Position numbers and translations under genes: made by a program. This document shows positions 1 through 14,853 of a stretch of DNA of 64,000 nt, piece by piece. Source of the DNA: Malus domestica (lineage: Eukaryota; Streptophyta; Magnoliopsida; Rosales; Rosaceae). How positions within the stretch are numbered: the stretch's first letter is position 1; each line of letters begins with the position of its first letter. Location: contig NC_091668.1 in assembly GCF_042453785.1 (NCBI RefSeq), positions 30,567,501 to 30,631,500 on the forward strand, read 5' to 3'. The notes beneath the pieces were generated by a model that ran no database searches, was not told the origin of the DNA, and saw only the letters and a list, made by a program, of their open reading frames with translations.

Positions 1-2160
1 AGGAAAGGGAAATAAGTTTCTCTCAAAGCCTATTTAAGTCCACCTTAAGTGGGTGATTAAATCAACTTTTGAGAGCGATTTATTCTACCCTTCAAGAGAG
101 AGATAACTTAGAGGATATTTGTTCCCCCTCGTCTAGCAATTTTCTATATCTTGCCCGTGCAAAGGACCGTCTTTCGTTGCTTTCTTTGTCTTCTTCATGC
201 CGCACTGAGGTAAGAAAAAATTAATTTTCCTTGTCTTCTTCTTGGATGGTGCTACCTCGGGGCAGCCGTCGGGGTGATGTGGCATGTCGGCTAGCATGGG
301 CCAGGAGTCGGCTCGGCATGGGCCGAAGAGGTATTGTGGCAGGGACTACTGCTTTAAGCTGCTCGACTTGGCTAGAACTAAAGGCAGCTTGTATGGCTGG
401 GGCCACGAATTGTGGCGATGTGGCGCAGTGCTAGGCGAGTCACATAGCTCACGTCTTTTTGGGCTTTTGGACATGACGCGAGCTAGGCAGGTGATTGAGA
501 GAAATGAAGAGGTTGCGGGCCTCATGAGCTGTTGGAATGTTGGGTTGAACTCCCATGCTGGGTACCACGAATGGCGTTGGCTACTTTAATTCTCTTCGTC
601 AGGAAAAATGTGGGCTGCTCCCAAAATAAGAGGTGAATAGGATCAAGGCAGATGCATTGGCTCGTCCAATCACCGTTGTGGATCCTGCTGCAAGTGAAGG
701 TGGGAAAATGGATCTTCCCTGCCTGCTCAAGAGATGCCGGCTGAGAAAAAACTAAAGACTTTTTTTCGCTGCTTATGCAAAGGATGAAAAGTTGATTGCT
801 GCTTATAATCAAGTGATCCACTTCAAGAGAATCGTCGATAGGCTTGAACCCCAAGTGTTAGAACTTCAAGGTGTACTGAAGATCAACGAAAGTTTGAAGA
901 AAGAAGTGGATGAGTTGCAGCGCATCCATGTTGGTATTGGTGAAGTAGTTGGAGAAGTTGGTGCCCAGGCTAGAGCAGTCAGGGGTGATACCGCTGCTAA
1001 GAGCTTCGCGGCTGCTGAAGGTGTGGCGACCGAATAGTCGTGGGATGTCCAGGCTGCTAAAGTGTAGTCATCTAGGTAGCCTTTAAGATTTTCTTTGTTT
1101 TTTCTTCTTTTGTTCATGCCCTAACCTTTAGACTTGATAGACCAGTGGCAAGCATGCTACTTTTTTATAAGCAGACAAGCTCGCGTAGCCTATGCAGTCG
1201 TAGGTGTTGGTGTAGAACTTTGCAAAGTTGTTAGCCATTGGGTTGGCAGCCGGATGCCTTACTTACAGAAGCAGACAAGTCCGCGTAACCACTAGGCTGT
1301 TAACCTTGACTTTTTTCAATTCTGTAGGTTGCGTAGCAAGTATCACAACACTTTAGGACTTGGTGTAGGTTGTTCCGCGCTTGGCAGAGGTGAAGCTTAT
1401 CGACTACATAGCATGTCGGCAGTGGATAAAACTTCGTATATGCGCGCTAGCTTGTTTAACCTTTCACAAGAATATGCGGTTGTATAAGTCTAGTGCGGCT
1501 TCACTGCTCGAAGGGCAAGCCGTAGGCAGTCTTCCGGAATCCGTAGGCTACCTTAGTGCACTCGGTAGCAGCTTTAGGATTCCAGGGCAGCCGTCCATTG
1601 GATGTACTGCGTAATGTGCCCTCTCCGTCTCTAGGGCCCGGTTCCCCACGGATTAGGCCAAGAGACCCAAAATCCTTCAGTTAGCTAAGCCTTGAAAAAG
1701 ACCATTGCGGCTACTTCTAGGAATCCCGGCGCAAGCCATCGTGCATCTAGTTATACTAGGGCAGCCAGGCTCATCCACGTCTGGATATTCGGAGTGTAAA
1801 GTTTATCCTCCCGTCTTGGAGAGCTGACCCATATGGGTGTCGGAGAATTGGTTTACCCTCTCGCACTGGAGAGCATGGTTGGTCCCTCGGGGGGCGCAAT
1901 TCCTGCGATGAGTCCCTAAGAAGGGCGCAGTCTTCTTTTGAAGTGCAGGAGTGATTAGTTGTTGTAAGCATGCAGCCAAGCCAAGTTGTGATTACTTCTA
2001 AATTCCTCATTGAAAAACGAGTGAAACGAACGAGAACTTTAGCTGTAAGGTAGGAACTGCATAACAACTGGATAGTCCTCAGCTTGTGAGGTGGTGCCCG
2101 TCGAACTTATTGAGTCTTCGGGTTTTGATGTAGCGGGAGGTCACACATGGTACTTCTTCA
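1..2160. other. Retroelement-derived non-coding region with a short coiled-coil ORF
   Basis: No host gene is visible here. The stretch has the moderately GC-rich, low-complexity look of the non-coding 3' part of a plant LTR retroelement, unlike the AT-rich DNA to its right. A plus-strand ORF at 792-1037 gives about 81 residues rich in Glu, Lys, Leu and Val (motif LKKEVDELQRIH), which looks like a coiled coil followed by an Ala-rich tail. It has no start context or partner exons that I can recognise. Since the gypsy-like element to the right runs on the minus strand, this is either its long 3' spacer or a second element in the opposite direction. No left LTR is visible, so the boundary probably lies outside the window. 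Confidence 0.5.
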
Positions 2161-2183
2161 GATTGTAGGCCATCCATTTCTTT

Positions 2184-2300
2184 TCAATCTTTTTGCCGCT
2201 TCATGGTGGTGAGGGTGTAATTACTCTTGCCCCCTACTCTGCTGATCTTGTACGGACCTTCCCAGATGGGATCCATCTTTTTGGAGCCTTCTCTGCCGGT
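2184..2300 (-). pseudogene. Ty3/gypsy integrase C-terminal fragment
   Basis: The minus-strand reading contains DPIWEGPYKISRV followed by GKSNYTL, which matches the short C-terminal motif of plant Ty3/gypsy integrases (typically a W-E-G-P-Y core followed by G-x-Y-x-L). It ends at a stop near 2184. Protease, reverse transcriptase, RNase H and the integrase catalytic core are not recognisable between this tail and the gag region at 3.1-5.3 kb, so most of pol has been lost. It supports the minus orientation of the element. The motif is short, so confidence is moderate. Confidence 0.6.
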
Positions 2301-4440
2301 AGTGATGAAAGCTTTTCTGCGTCGTCGACATGCAAATGCCAGAAGTCTCCATCGGGTGGAGTAGGCGCAGCTAGAGTGTGCTCGGCTACTTCTGAGGCAT
2401 CGTTGGGCCACTCTGTTGCATCACCTAGGCTCGGCGTGAAGACGCAGTAGGGAGCTGTGGAGATGGGGCCATGTCATACGCAACAGGATATGCTCAACTG
2501 CCGGTATTGGCCCACTCTAGAGTTGAATCATTGAGCAAGGGTCGGCTAGGGCCGTGTGATGCGCAGCAAGAAATGGTACTCAACTGCCGGTACATGTTGC
2601 TCCTATGTAGAATCTTTTAGGGTGACGAGGACAAAACTTGCTTTCGAGTGTGTCCTTCCAGTGTTGCGTTTGTCAGAAAACTTTACATCTGCCAGGGTCT
2701 ACGCCTTTTTCGTCGCGCGTCTGGATTAGGCAGAATAGTACGTCATTAGGATGATTGCATGCGTTTGAAAGTAAAACTTGTGTTTCTGGGTTGCAACAAC
2801 TATCGCCAAAGTTAGCTTTTGAATTTTTAATAACATCGAGGAGAGCTTTTGAACTGTAGAATACAGGTAACTGTGGAATACAGGTAGTCGGGCCCCCATC
2901 TCTTCTCGCATGATGGTAGAGCTTATTGCTACTTTAGATACCGTCAAACATGTGAATAAGTCATCCGCTGCTTCTAGGGAGGTGATGTTGGGTACTTCTT
3001 CAAGTCCTTGAATGTGCATTGGCGAGCCTCATCCCAAAGTGCATACTTCTCTGCCAAAGCAAAAGAGTCTGCCAGAGTTAGATCTTCTTTCATGATCAAT
3101 TTTTCGAATAGCGGGTGGTCTGCTGGAAGTCCTTTTTAGAAGGCTGCTCTAGCTATCGAGTCGTTGCATCCGACTATTTTTGCCTTCTCTACTTTGAACC
3201 TCCTCACATAGTCGCGAAGTGACTCATTTGGGTTCTTCTTGACGTTGAACAAATGATCAGATTTCTTTTTGATCGAGCGATAGGATGAATATTCTTTGGT
3301 GAAAACCAAAGAAAGTTCGTAGAAATTCCGGATGGATTGTGGCGGCAGGGTGTAGAACCAATCTTGCGCCTCGCCTTGTAGAGTGGTGGCGAATATCTTG
3401 CACATAAGCTCATCGTTGTTTCGATAAAGGATCATTGCGCTTCGGTAGCGCTTTAAGTGTCTCTCCGGGTCTTCATCCCCTTTGAAATATGTGAAATGTG
3501 GCATGCTGAACTCTCGTGGAGGCTCTGTCTGCTCGATCTCGTCCGTGAAGGGTGACCTGCTTATGTTGGTCATGTTCCGTCGTAGTGCCTCGTCGGTGAC
3601 CTCGTTGCGTTGGAAATCATGCAATCGCTTGGTCAAGAGTCTCTCTACTTCTTCCTGAATTTGCCTTTGTTGGGGTAGCGGAGCTCTCGGCTGCCCCCAG
3701 CCATGACTTGCTGGTCTGGGCTGCTCTTCCATGTGTTTGGCTCGTCTACGCCGCAGATGCAGTGCATGTGGTGCGTTTCTAGCAGGCGAGCGAGTTCTTC
3801 GCAGGCTGCTGGTTGAACTTGAGCTGGATTGAGTGACTGCTTCTTTCCGTCCGTCGTGCTGCCTACTCTGATGTGAGGTGGATGATGCTCCTTATGGGCT
3901 TAGCCGCGAATGAACACTTTGTCCGGAAGGTTGCTCATGTTGACTATCGGAGTGTGACCCCAACCGTGAATGTATGCTCATTCGTGGGCCTAGTTGAGAG
4001 TACACGCTCCTCCGCGCGCTAAGACGGGAGTATACGCTATCTCGGGGGCCCAATCGGGAATGTACACTGCCTGAACGTTCGGCTCGTGGCTGGTCGAATG
4101 GCTGCTTGCCGGGACGCTGCTGGAAAGGTTCGTCTGCCCTTGTCCTACTTCGGGATACTTCGTCCGGGGCACGTTGGATCCCGATGCGTTGCAAAAGTTG
4201 ATTCACCAAAGTTGTCTGTTGTGCAAGGGCGCTCGTCAACTCTATGACTTGTCGAGACAAGTGTTGTTCGCCATTTGGATTGGAAGAACTTGGAAGGAAT
4301 GCGCCTCCTTGGGCAGTGGAAATGTGGTAGACTCCGAGCGCGAGATTTGAGTTAGGAAATGTCAAATCCGCGAAAAAATGTGGTGAGAATGCCCCCGGCT
4401 CGATGGTAGGTCCGGATGGTTGAGATAGTCTTGGGCCGAC

Positions 4441-4920
4441 TTGGGCTGCTTGGAAAGCCACGGGAGCAGGCTGGGCCGTGAGAGTGGGCTGCTCGAAAGA
4501 AACAGGCTGGACCACGGGAGTGGGTTGCTCGTCGGAAGCAGGCTGGGTCACGAGAGCAGGCTGCTTGGCAGGAGCAGGCTGGGTCACGGGAGTGGGCTGC
4601 TTGGCAGAAGCAGGCTGGGGCACCGGAGTGGGCTGCTCGACGAAAGCAGGCTGGGCCACGGGAGTGGGTTGCTCATCGGGAGCAGGCTGGGTCACGAGAG
4701 CAGGCTGCTTGGCAGGAGCAGGCTGGGCCACGGGAGTGGGCTGCTTGGCAGGAGCAGGCTGGGCCACCGGAGTGGGCTGCTCGACGAAAGCAGGCTGGGC
4801 CACGGGAGTGGGCTACTCGTCGAGAGCAGGCTGGGTCACGAGAGCATGCTGCTCGGCAGGAGCAGGTTGGGCCGTGAGAGTGGGTTGCTTGACGGGAGCA
4901 GGCTTGATCACTGGAGCAGG
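4441..4920 (-). repeat. 36-bp tandem repeat array inside gag
   Basis: The DNA is a tandem array of a roughly 36-bp GC-rich unit (plus strand: gcaggctgggccacgggag and variants), about a dozen copies. On the minus strand each unit encodes the 12-residue Pro/Gln/Ala repeat of the gag-like protein. Copies differ mainly at third positions and by Lys/Asp/Glu swaps, as expected of unequal exchange under past coding constraint. The long plus-strand ORFs across this array are only its antisense. Confidence 0.85.
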
Positions 4921-5039
4921 CTGCTCAATGCGCGGTGCATGTGAATGCGAGGCTTGGGCTTGGGTCCACGTAAACTTGGATAACACGGCTTGGATCGTGG
5001 TCTTGGTACCGTGAGCCTTGGATGGCACGGCTCGAGCCG

Positions 5040-5190
5040 TGGTGAAGGCTCCATGGACCTCGCCACGAGTGGCTACCGAAGTAGCCACCGCGGTGGTTCC
5101 CATGGTGGCCGTGGTGAAAGCACCATGGACCTCGCCGCGGGTGGCTACCGAGGTAGCCACCACGGTGGTTCCCATGGTGGAAGCTCGTGA
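5040..5190 (-). repeat. Two-copy tandem repeat of about 72 bp in gag 5' coding part
   Basis: Two adjacent copies share the core ccatggacctcgcc..gtggctaccga and read on the minus strand as ATMGTTxVATSVATRGEVHGAFTT twice (split here by a variable residue). This recent-looking in-frame duplication lies just after the gag start. The two copies differ at only a few positions. Confidence 0.75.
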
Positions 5191-5443
5191 TGATGATGCC
5201 GCTCCCCTTATTGTTGCATTTAGCCTCACGGATCTCCGCAATCCTATTTCTTGAACATTAGAATTTTCACTTGTGGAATTTTCTAAATTTCTAGCCATTA
5301 TATTTTGCTTATACGTTTTATCAAAGAACCTTTGCAAGTAAAAAATTCTAATAATAAGAACGTATGAAAAATATTCAAATGGACTAGAAAATAAAGAAAA
5401 AACCTTTTTGTGCGAGAGTCTTCTACGAGTATGGATTTCAACT

Positions 5444-5462
5444 CTCAATGAAAGCACCAATT
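5444..5462 (-). promoter_or_regulatory. Retroelement primer binding site
   Basis: On the minus strand, immediately after the LTR end, the sequence reads TTGGTGCTTTCATTGAGAG. TGGTGCTTTC followed by ATTGAG is a common primer binding site in plant Ty3/gypsy (Tat-like) elements. Its position directly between the LTR and the gag start fixes the element's direction and the inner LTR border. Confidence 0.7.
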
Positions 5463-6256
5463 TGTGGATGCAAATTTCTTCCTCCTTGATCTTGGACAAT
5501 TTTGCACCTACAAAACAATTAACACCTTAGGTTAAGGCCAAGAGCCTCACGCGCCCACGATGAATGGGGGGGGGGCTTTGGCCGAAGAACCTCCGATGCC
5601 AAAGTTAGAATTTAGAGAGAAATAGTGTTTAGAGAATTTTGGGATTTTTGCCAAAGTGTTGGAATCTCCTTTTTGGTGAGAATGAGAGTATATTTATAGA
5701 GATAGGAGGTGGCTAGGGTTTTTTTGGTTTAATTTAGGTTTAAGATGATTTTGGGAGTTATGTGATTAATTGACTAATTAATTTGGCAAAATAAAATTAT
5801 TACCAAATGAATTAGCTAATTAATGGGATGAAATGGGCAAATATCAAGAGATAAACAAAACATGGCCAATTCCTTTTCTAATAATAGGTGGCCGGCCCTT
5901 CACTTGTTTTTGGGGTTGAATGGATGTTTTAATTGACAATTAAGGAATTGATTAGGAATTAATCCCTTAATTATTCAATTATTATGATTTTAAAGGAAGA
6001 TTTTAGGAAATATGAAAAAATATATTATTTAGCTAATTGATTAGCTAAATGGAATAAATTAGGTTTTGGGAATTACCTTAAATGAGGATGGATGAGATAA
6101 TTTGGAATTGGTTACCTTTTTGGAGCATTTTTTACTTGGTTAAGGATGATGGCCCGCTACTTGAGCGTAGGAATCCCGTTATACCTCAAGGGTATTTTTG
6201 TCCTCTTTTACCCAAAAAACCACGTGTCGCCTTGTGATTATTTTTGGCTCCACACA
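5463..6256 (-). mobile_element. 5' LTR of the gypsy-like element
   Basis: Read on the minus strand, the block begins TGTGTGGAGCC and ends TTTGCATCCACA, giving a 794-bp LTR with TG...CA ends and short inverted termini (TGTGG/CCACA). A primer binding site follows directly. The interior is AT-rich. The plus-strand run of nine or ten G at about 5567-5576 and the poly-pyrimidine stretches lie inside it. No matching 3' LTR is visible in the window, so its partner is missing or lies to the left. Confidence 0.75.
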
Positions 6257-6893
6257 TAGTATTTAGACGGAGGGTTGGAGAAATGCCACAAGAAAAAATA
6301 GATGGTGGAAAACAACTAAATCTTTATTTTAAAGAGCTAAATTTGCCACTTAGTATTACGATCAAGTAACATTCCTATTCACTTGTAAATGAGAGGTTTT
6401 AAGTTCGAATCTAGCCAAAGACGAATTTGAATTACATTATTGTGAGCTCATTGTGAAGCTTAGACCATTGTAAGTGATCCTGAGCAAGGAGAAAAGTATA
6501 GATATAATAATACAAAAAATAGGGGTGCCACACACCCATTTTTACTTATTTCACACCCCTTGTTAATTTATGTCATTTGATATTCTTCATTTCGTCTTAT
6601 CTGACGACTAAAAATTAGAAAAGTGTGTGAGAAGTAAAAAAACGTGTGTGAATAGCACACCCCAAAAAAATATTTGTTTCAAAAAATAAATATTTAAAAA
6701 ATAAGTGGGTTGAACTTGAATTGTTAATAATAAAATATTAAAATTTATTAAAATATTTTTTTTAATTCGCTTTTGGTAATAATTGTACCTAAAACCTCTC
6801 ACTTTCAAATTCGCCTTTGGGTGATGTGTCATGTTATGAATCGTTGAATTACGGCAGAGATTAGAGAAATGTAGGTAAATGTGCAAAGACTAA
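6257..6893. repeat. Dispersed repeat copy A interrupted by a small MITE
   Basis: No gene. The stretches near 6270-6350 (atgccacaag..tttattttaaagag) and 6470-6770 (gagcaaggagaaaagtatag, later attgttaataataaaata) recur near 8990-9050 and 9488-9585, so this is one of two copies of a dispersed repeat. Between the shared blocks this copy holds a TIR element at about 6522-6665. A segment at 6355-6490 also carries a tRNA-B-box-like gttcgaatc, seen in several other places in the window. Confidence 0.5.
6522..6665. mobile_element. Small MITE with GGGGTG termini
   Basis: The left end reads GGGGTGCCACACACC and the right end reads GAATAGCACACCCC. The arms also share (t)ttacttatttcacac / gtgtgagaagtaaa, giving terminal inverted repeats of about 40 bp in a 144-bp element with no coding capacity. 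It sits within dispersed repeat copy A; copy B (8975-9590) lacks it. Confidence 0.55.
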
Positions 6894-7075
6894 GGGGTGT
6901 ATTCAATTGGGATTTTGAGGGATTTTAATTCTTTTAATGAATCTAGAGGTATTCAATCAGGAATTTAAGTGATTCTCTGAAACTCTATGTGTATTCAATT
7001 AGGATTTTAAGATAGTTTATTAAAATCCTTAGAAATCCAGGTGTATTCAATTAGAATTTTAAAGAAGTTTATAAT

Positions 7076-7714
7076 TGTCACATCCCGGCCCGGGGCGGAC
7101 CACTTCTCGGGCCCGCTCCACCACCGTAGCACAATATTGTCTGCTTTGGGCTTACCATTCCCTCACGGTTTTGTTTTTGGGAACTCACGAGCAACTTCCT
7201 AGTGGGTCACCCATCATGGAAGTGCTCTGGCCTCCTTCTTGCTTAACTTCGGAGTTCTTACGGAACCCGAAGCCAGTGAGCTCCCAAAATGCCTCGTGCT
7301 AGGTAGGGATGAGAATATACATTTAAGGATCACTCCCCTGGGCGATGTGGGATGTCACAATCCACCCCTCTTAGGGGCCCGACGTCCTCGTCGGCACACT
7401 TCCGGCCAGGGATTGGCTCTGATACCAAATTGTCACATCCCGACCCGGGACGGACCACTTCCTGGGCCCGCTCCACCACTGTAGCACGATATTGTTCGCT
7501 TTGGGCTTACCATTCCCTCACGGTTTTGTTTTTGGGAACTCACGAGCAACTTCCCAGTGGGTCACCCATCCTGGGAGTGCTCTGGCCTCCTTCTCGCTTA
7601 ACTTCGGAGTTCCTACGGAACCCGAAGCCAGTGAGCTCCCAAAAGGCCTCGTGCTAGGTAGGGATGAGAATATACATTTAAGGATCACTCCTCTGGACGA
7701 TGTGGGATGTCACA
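7076..7714 (-). mobile_element. Cassandra TRIM retrotransposon (complete, minus strand)
   Basis: Two near-identical 284-bp LTRs (7076-7359 and 7431-7714) flank a 71-bp interior. Read on the minus strand, the LTR starts TGTGACATCCCACATCG and ends in GGATGTGACA. The interior starts with a primer binding site for initiator tRNA-Met (TGGTATCAGAGCC, 7415-7427). Each LTR carries a 5S rRNA-like segment (GAACTCCGAAGTTAAGCG ... GATGGGTGACCCACT), the hallmark of Cassandra elements. The flanks are ATAAT and ATAAC, a 5-bp target duplication with one change. There is no coding capacity, so the element depends on enzymes from other elements. It inserted into a Tourist-like MITE. Confidence 0.92.
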
Positions 7715-7893
7715 ATAACATTCCAAGTGTATTCAATTAAAATTAGATTTTAAAGAATTTGAAAAAGTTGAGGAATTAGAGGGAATTTGAGAGATTTTGT
7801 AGTGTATTTTAAGCATCTACAATTTCACCTCTTCCCAAGAGATTTTGAGGGAATTGAATCAAAGTTTTACACGGAATCTCTACAAATCAATTA

Positions 7894-8334
7894 GGGCATG
7901 TTTTGTATCTTATTTGAAATTTTTTATCATTTCTCAAAACATTTCTTAAGAACATTTCTTGAAAACAATTTTCTTTAAGATTCAAAAATTTGATTGGTTT
8001 GGGATTTAAAATTTTTAATTCATACGACTTAAACGTGATTGGATTGGAGCAGAGACGAAAAAGGTAAAAAAATAAAAAAGAGGAGAAATAAATAAGAAAA
8101 GAGAGATATATTTGGAGTGAGAAGGGAAGAGAAAGAGAAAATAAATGAGTGAGTTTAAGTTTAAAAACTCTAAAAACTTACTTTTTATGTTTTTAAAGAA
8201 TAAACTATATTTTTTAGTTATTCTCAAGTTCAGTTTTTAAAAATAGTCATACCAAACAAGTTTTTAAGACCTAAAACTTGAAAACTGTTTTTGAGTTAAA
8301 AAAATTGGATTCAAGTACACTACCAAACAGGCCG
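7894..8334. mobile_element. Tourist-like MITE nested in the larger one
   Basis: The left end GGGCATGTTTTGTATC and the right end (reverse complement CGGCCTGTTTGGTAG) look like imperfect TIRs of the GGCCTGTTTGGTA type. TTA lies on both sides (7891-7893, 8335-8337). The interior is AT-rich and non-coding; the minus-strand 70-residue ORF there is low complexity. The ends are imperfect, so borders are approximate. Confidence 0.45.
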
Positions 8335-8390
8335 TTAAACTCCATAAAAATTTATTAAAATCTCTCAAATTCTCAATTAAATACACCCCC

Positions 8391-12131
<3,741 letters not shown>

Positions 12132-12315
12132 GGTTGATCAAAATGAGTTTGTCTTTTCATATTCCTTGCTGTCGTGGTTATTGTTTTCAACTTATTTTTG
12201 TTGTTTACTGCTATGTCAAACTGTAATTTATTTGTTCGTTGCCCGGGTTTTTCCTGTAAGGGGTATATTTATGAGATATATAACAGTGATGATTAGATGG
12301 ATGATAAGCCTATAA
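12132..12315 (+). other. RABA2 3' untranslated region
   Basis: AT-rich sequence after the RABA2 stop, with no ORF of interest. It extends to the border of the Tourist-like element, which therefore begins within roughly 185 bp of the stop codon. No single strong polyadenylation signal stands out. Confidence 0.4.
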
Positions 12316-13391
12316 GACCTCGTTTGGCAGCTCGGACTGTACTGACTATTTCAGTCGGATAGGATAAATAGCCACCGGATAGTACTGACTAAATTAATCG
12401 GACGTTTGGTGTAGTATCGGACTAACGACCGTATTATTTATACTGCGTTTGGTACTATACCGAATAAGAAGAATTCAAAGTATTATTACTTTTTAAAGAT
12501 AAAAATAGATGATTAATAAAAACAAGGGGAATTTTTTATTTTTTTTTTACACTTAATAAAATTCACAACCACCTAATGGATCAAAGTAAAACAAAAAACA
12601 AAATCTTCTTTTATTTAAATCAAGTTACTTAAAATACAATTAAAAAAAAAAAAAAAAGCTTCAGTCTTCCCCAGATCTCTCCGCCGCACTGTCCCCTAAC
12701 AGCATCAGTCTCTATCTCCTTACAATTCTTGGCCTAAAGAGGCATTGAAATGCATCGTCAAGCAGATCTTCCCCCTCTGTACATCTGAAACTAATCCAAA
12801 AAATACCCCGAACTAATGAAATTAAATCACAATCAGAAAACAAAAAAAGGGGAAACATGCAAAATCGTAAAACCCAGATGAAATCTTTCCGAATTTTCGA
12901 ATCTTGTCATCGAATCCAAGTCAAGGTTCTAAAACCCAAATGAAATCTTTCAGAATTTGTGCGGTGGTGGTGCGATTGGTCTCTCTGTGGGCGTCTGAAT
13001 TAAACCAAAAAAATGGCAACGGGGAGAACAGAGCTGGGGAGATCAACATCGGCAGAGGAGGACGGAGTCGATGAGAGGAGACCAGGAGAACAGAGTTGGG
13101 CAGGGGAGATGGCAAGAACATAGCCAGCCAAAGGAGACGGGGAGAATGTAGTCGGTGAGAGAATGAGACGGCGATGGAAGCGAGAGAGAAAGCCCAGTTC
13201 GCGCGAGAGAGAAAGGACCCGACTAAATTATACACTCCTTTTGGACGGGTTTATTAAGAGGGCGTACACCGTATAAAATAAGAGCATCGGATTAAATTAG
13301 TCCGGTCCAATTTAATACGAGAGCGCGCCAAACACCTGGCTCCGTATTAATAATCCTATCCGATGCTATATACGACGTACCAAACGAGGCC
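12316..13391. mobile_element. Large Tourist-like non-autonomous element
   Basis: The ends GACCTCGTTTGGCAGC and (reverse complement) GGCCTCGTTTGGTACG form TIRs flanked by TAA on both sides (12313-12315, 13392-13394). That is the pattern of PIF/Harbinger-derived elements. Inner repeats ggactaa..cgg / ccggtccaattta near both ends extend the similarity. At about 1.08 kb it is long for a MITE but has no transposase motif; a 104-residue minus-strand ORF at 12921-13235 is not recognisable and is probably chance. It sits right after the Rab gene. Confidence 0.75.
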
Positions 13392-14101
13392 TAAGTAAGA
13401 TGAAGCCTCGCAAGTTTTGGATTGTTATTGCAGAAACACTTAACAGGCCAGACCCAAAATTATTATTTTCTAACTATTTACAGGAAGCCTGCATTCGAAA
13501 TTTTGAACTATTGCTATTAGAAAGAAACCGTAACAAGATGTTCTTTGAGGGAGTCATGGAGTATAGGCAAGGATATGTCTATACTCTTGCTCCATAGTCA
13601 CGACAATAATATTTTGGGCGTGTACATTGAAACGAAAAATAGTTTGCAGTATTCGACCTTTTTTAAGAATTGGAAGCGTTATGCAAGAGGCTTATGGTTC
13701 AAGTAGTTCTTGTATTCAACCATTTTTCCCATATGTTTTGCTTTTAAAGGAAAAGTAAAATGGTACAACAAATTATTGAATTGATCTGAGATAGGTCGGT
13801 GCCATGTATGTTAGGTTAATAATTTTCCTCTTTTTCTGAATTTTCCTCTTCCTATAGAACTCCCTCTTGAAACATCTCCATAAACTCGAGTCTTATTTCC
13901 TCTTCTTCTGGCAGCATTTCTCCTTTGAGCGGCATTTCCTCTTCTTCTTTCGTTTGTCGTTTTATCTTTGTAAACAAGAGAAAATAACGCCATACACAAC
14001 CCTTTTTAGCCTCTATTTAAACCTTGAGGGTAGGCGTGGTGCCACTGCACAGGGCACTCATACTTTCCCCCTATCTATAGAGCGAAAGATGAAAATGAAA
14101 A
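13392..14101. other. Intergenic DNA, no gene recognised
   Basis: AT-rich sequence with short chance ORFs only. A poly-pyrimidine tract (tttcctcttcttc repeats, 13822-13990) precedes the LINE fragment. I see no domain, RNA gene or clear repeat boundary. Confidence 0.4.
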
Positions 14102-14593
14102 AATGAAATGGCATCAAACGGGGTGTTGTGTGACCGCCGTATGCCACTGAAGCTCAAGGGAAAATTTTATAGGACGGCAATAAGGCCGGCGATGCTGTAT
14201 GGCACAGAATGTTGGGCGGTGAAACATCAACACGTACACAAAATGGGTGTAGCGGAGATGAGGATGCTTCGTTGGATGTGTGGGCACACGAGAAAGGATA
14301 AGATTAGGAATGAGGATATCCGGGGTAAAGTAGGAGTAGCCGAAATTGAAGGAAAGATGAGAGAAAATCGGTTACGGTGGTTTGGACATGTGCAAAGAAG
14401 GCCTACTGACGTTCCGATTAGAAGATGCGACTATGGGACAGAGGTTCAGGGCCGAAGGGGTAGAGGAAGACTTAGGAAAACTTTGGAAGAGACTCTAAGA
14501 AAAGACTTAGAGTACTTGGATCTAACGAAGGACATGACACAGGATCGAGCACAATGGCGTTCTAAGATTCATATAGCCGATCCCACTCAGTGA
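14102..14593 (+). mobile_element. RTE-type LINE 3' fragment, copy A
   Basis: The reading frame from 14108 gives the C-terminal end of a plant RTE-clade LINE reverse transcriptase protein: [61 protein letters not shown] and a final ADPTQ stop. It is 5'-truncated, as usual for LINEs. It stops at the end of the coding part, without the (TTG)n tail that copy B keeps, and joins directly to the repeat-rich element on its right. The frame is open to its normal stop, so it is probably not very old. Confidence 0.85.
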
Positions 14594-14853
14594 CTTGGAT
14601 TTTCCAAGTCTCCAACCGAGAAGTTTTCCTCATTCGGGAAATTAAGAGAACACTACCCCAACCTACATGCTCCACTCAGAAAGCTTCAACATACAAGCTT
14701 TAACAAAAGAAAATTCAAAGAACTTAGCGAAGAAGGCTTTGGTGTATTTAACACAATACGTTGAAATGAAGGAAAGCTTATTTATTGATATCCCCGATAA
14801 GCTACAAATATGTAAATATACATGAGTCAAAATAAGCACACAAGAGGGAGCCT

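Larger units (their letters stand above)
3136..5298 (-). pseudogene. Decayed Ty3/gypsy-like gag gene with proline-rich repeats
   Basis: A single minus-strand frame runs from an ATG at 5298 (MARNLENS) to 3136. It is broken by stops at about 4813 and 3892. The N-terminal part is Ala/Thr-rich and includes a duplicated segment of about 24 residues. The middle (about 3.9-4.9 kb) is a tandem array of a 12-residue unit, roughly AKQPTPVAQPAP, with variants. The C-terminal part (3136-3732) is a retrotransposon gag domain: FSMPHFTYFKGDEDPERHLKRY, then AQDWFYTLPP, SIRNFYELSLVF and NESLRDYVRRF, all typical of plant gypsy gag. No zinc knuckle is visible. The stop at 4813 falls where sister repeats have a glutamine codon, so it looks like a simple point change. 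The protein is almost certainly not functional. Confidence 0.85.
6894..8390. mobile_element. Tourist-like MITE (TAA target site) with nested insertions
   Basis: The left end GGGGTGTATTCAATTGGGAT and the right end, which reads GGGGGTGTATTTAATTGAGA when reverse-complemented, form long terminal inverted repeats. They are flanked by TAA on both sides (6891-6893 and 8391-8393). The host element holds a complete Cassandra (7076-7714) and another TIR element (about 7894-8334), so only about 400 bp are its own. Its inner sequence repeats the gtgtattcaatt.ggatttta motif several times. TAA/TTA duplications are typical of PIF/Harbinger-derived MITEs. Confidence 0.6.

Noticed and set aside
4441-5014. Long plus-strand ORFs (167 and 178 residues) of Gly/Ser/Trp-rich repeats
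   Set aside because: They are the antisense of the gag proline-rich repeat array; regular 36-bp units keep several frames open.
7170-7270. Genuine 5S rRNA gene
   Set aside because: Only part of 5S is present, it lies within TRIM LTRs and recurs in both LTRs, so it is Cassandra and not an rDNA unit.
7075-7740. Plus-strand ORFs of 75-101 residues, duplicated
   Set aside because: They lie across the LTRs of a non-coding Cassandra element on the other strand and share no features of a protein.
12921-13235. 104-residue minus-strand ORF in the large Tourist-like element
   Set aside because: No transposase motif, low complexity and no conservation evidence; treated as chance.
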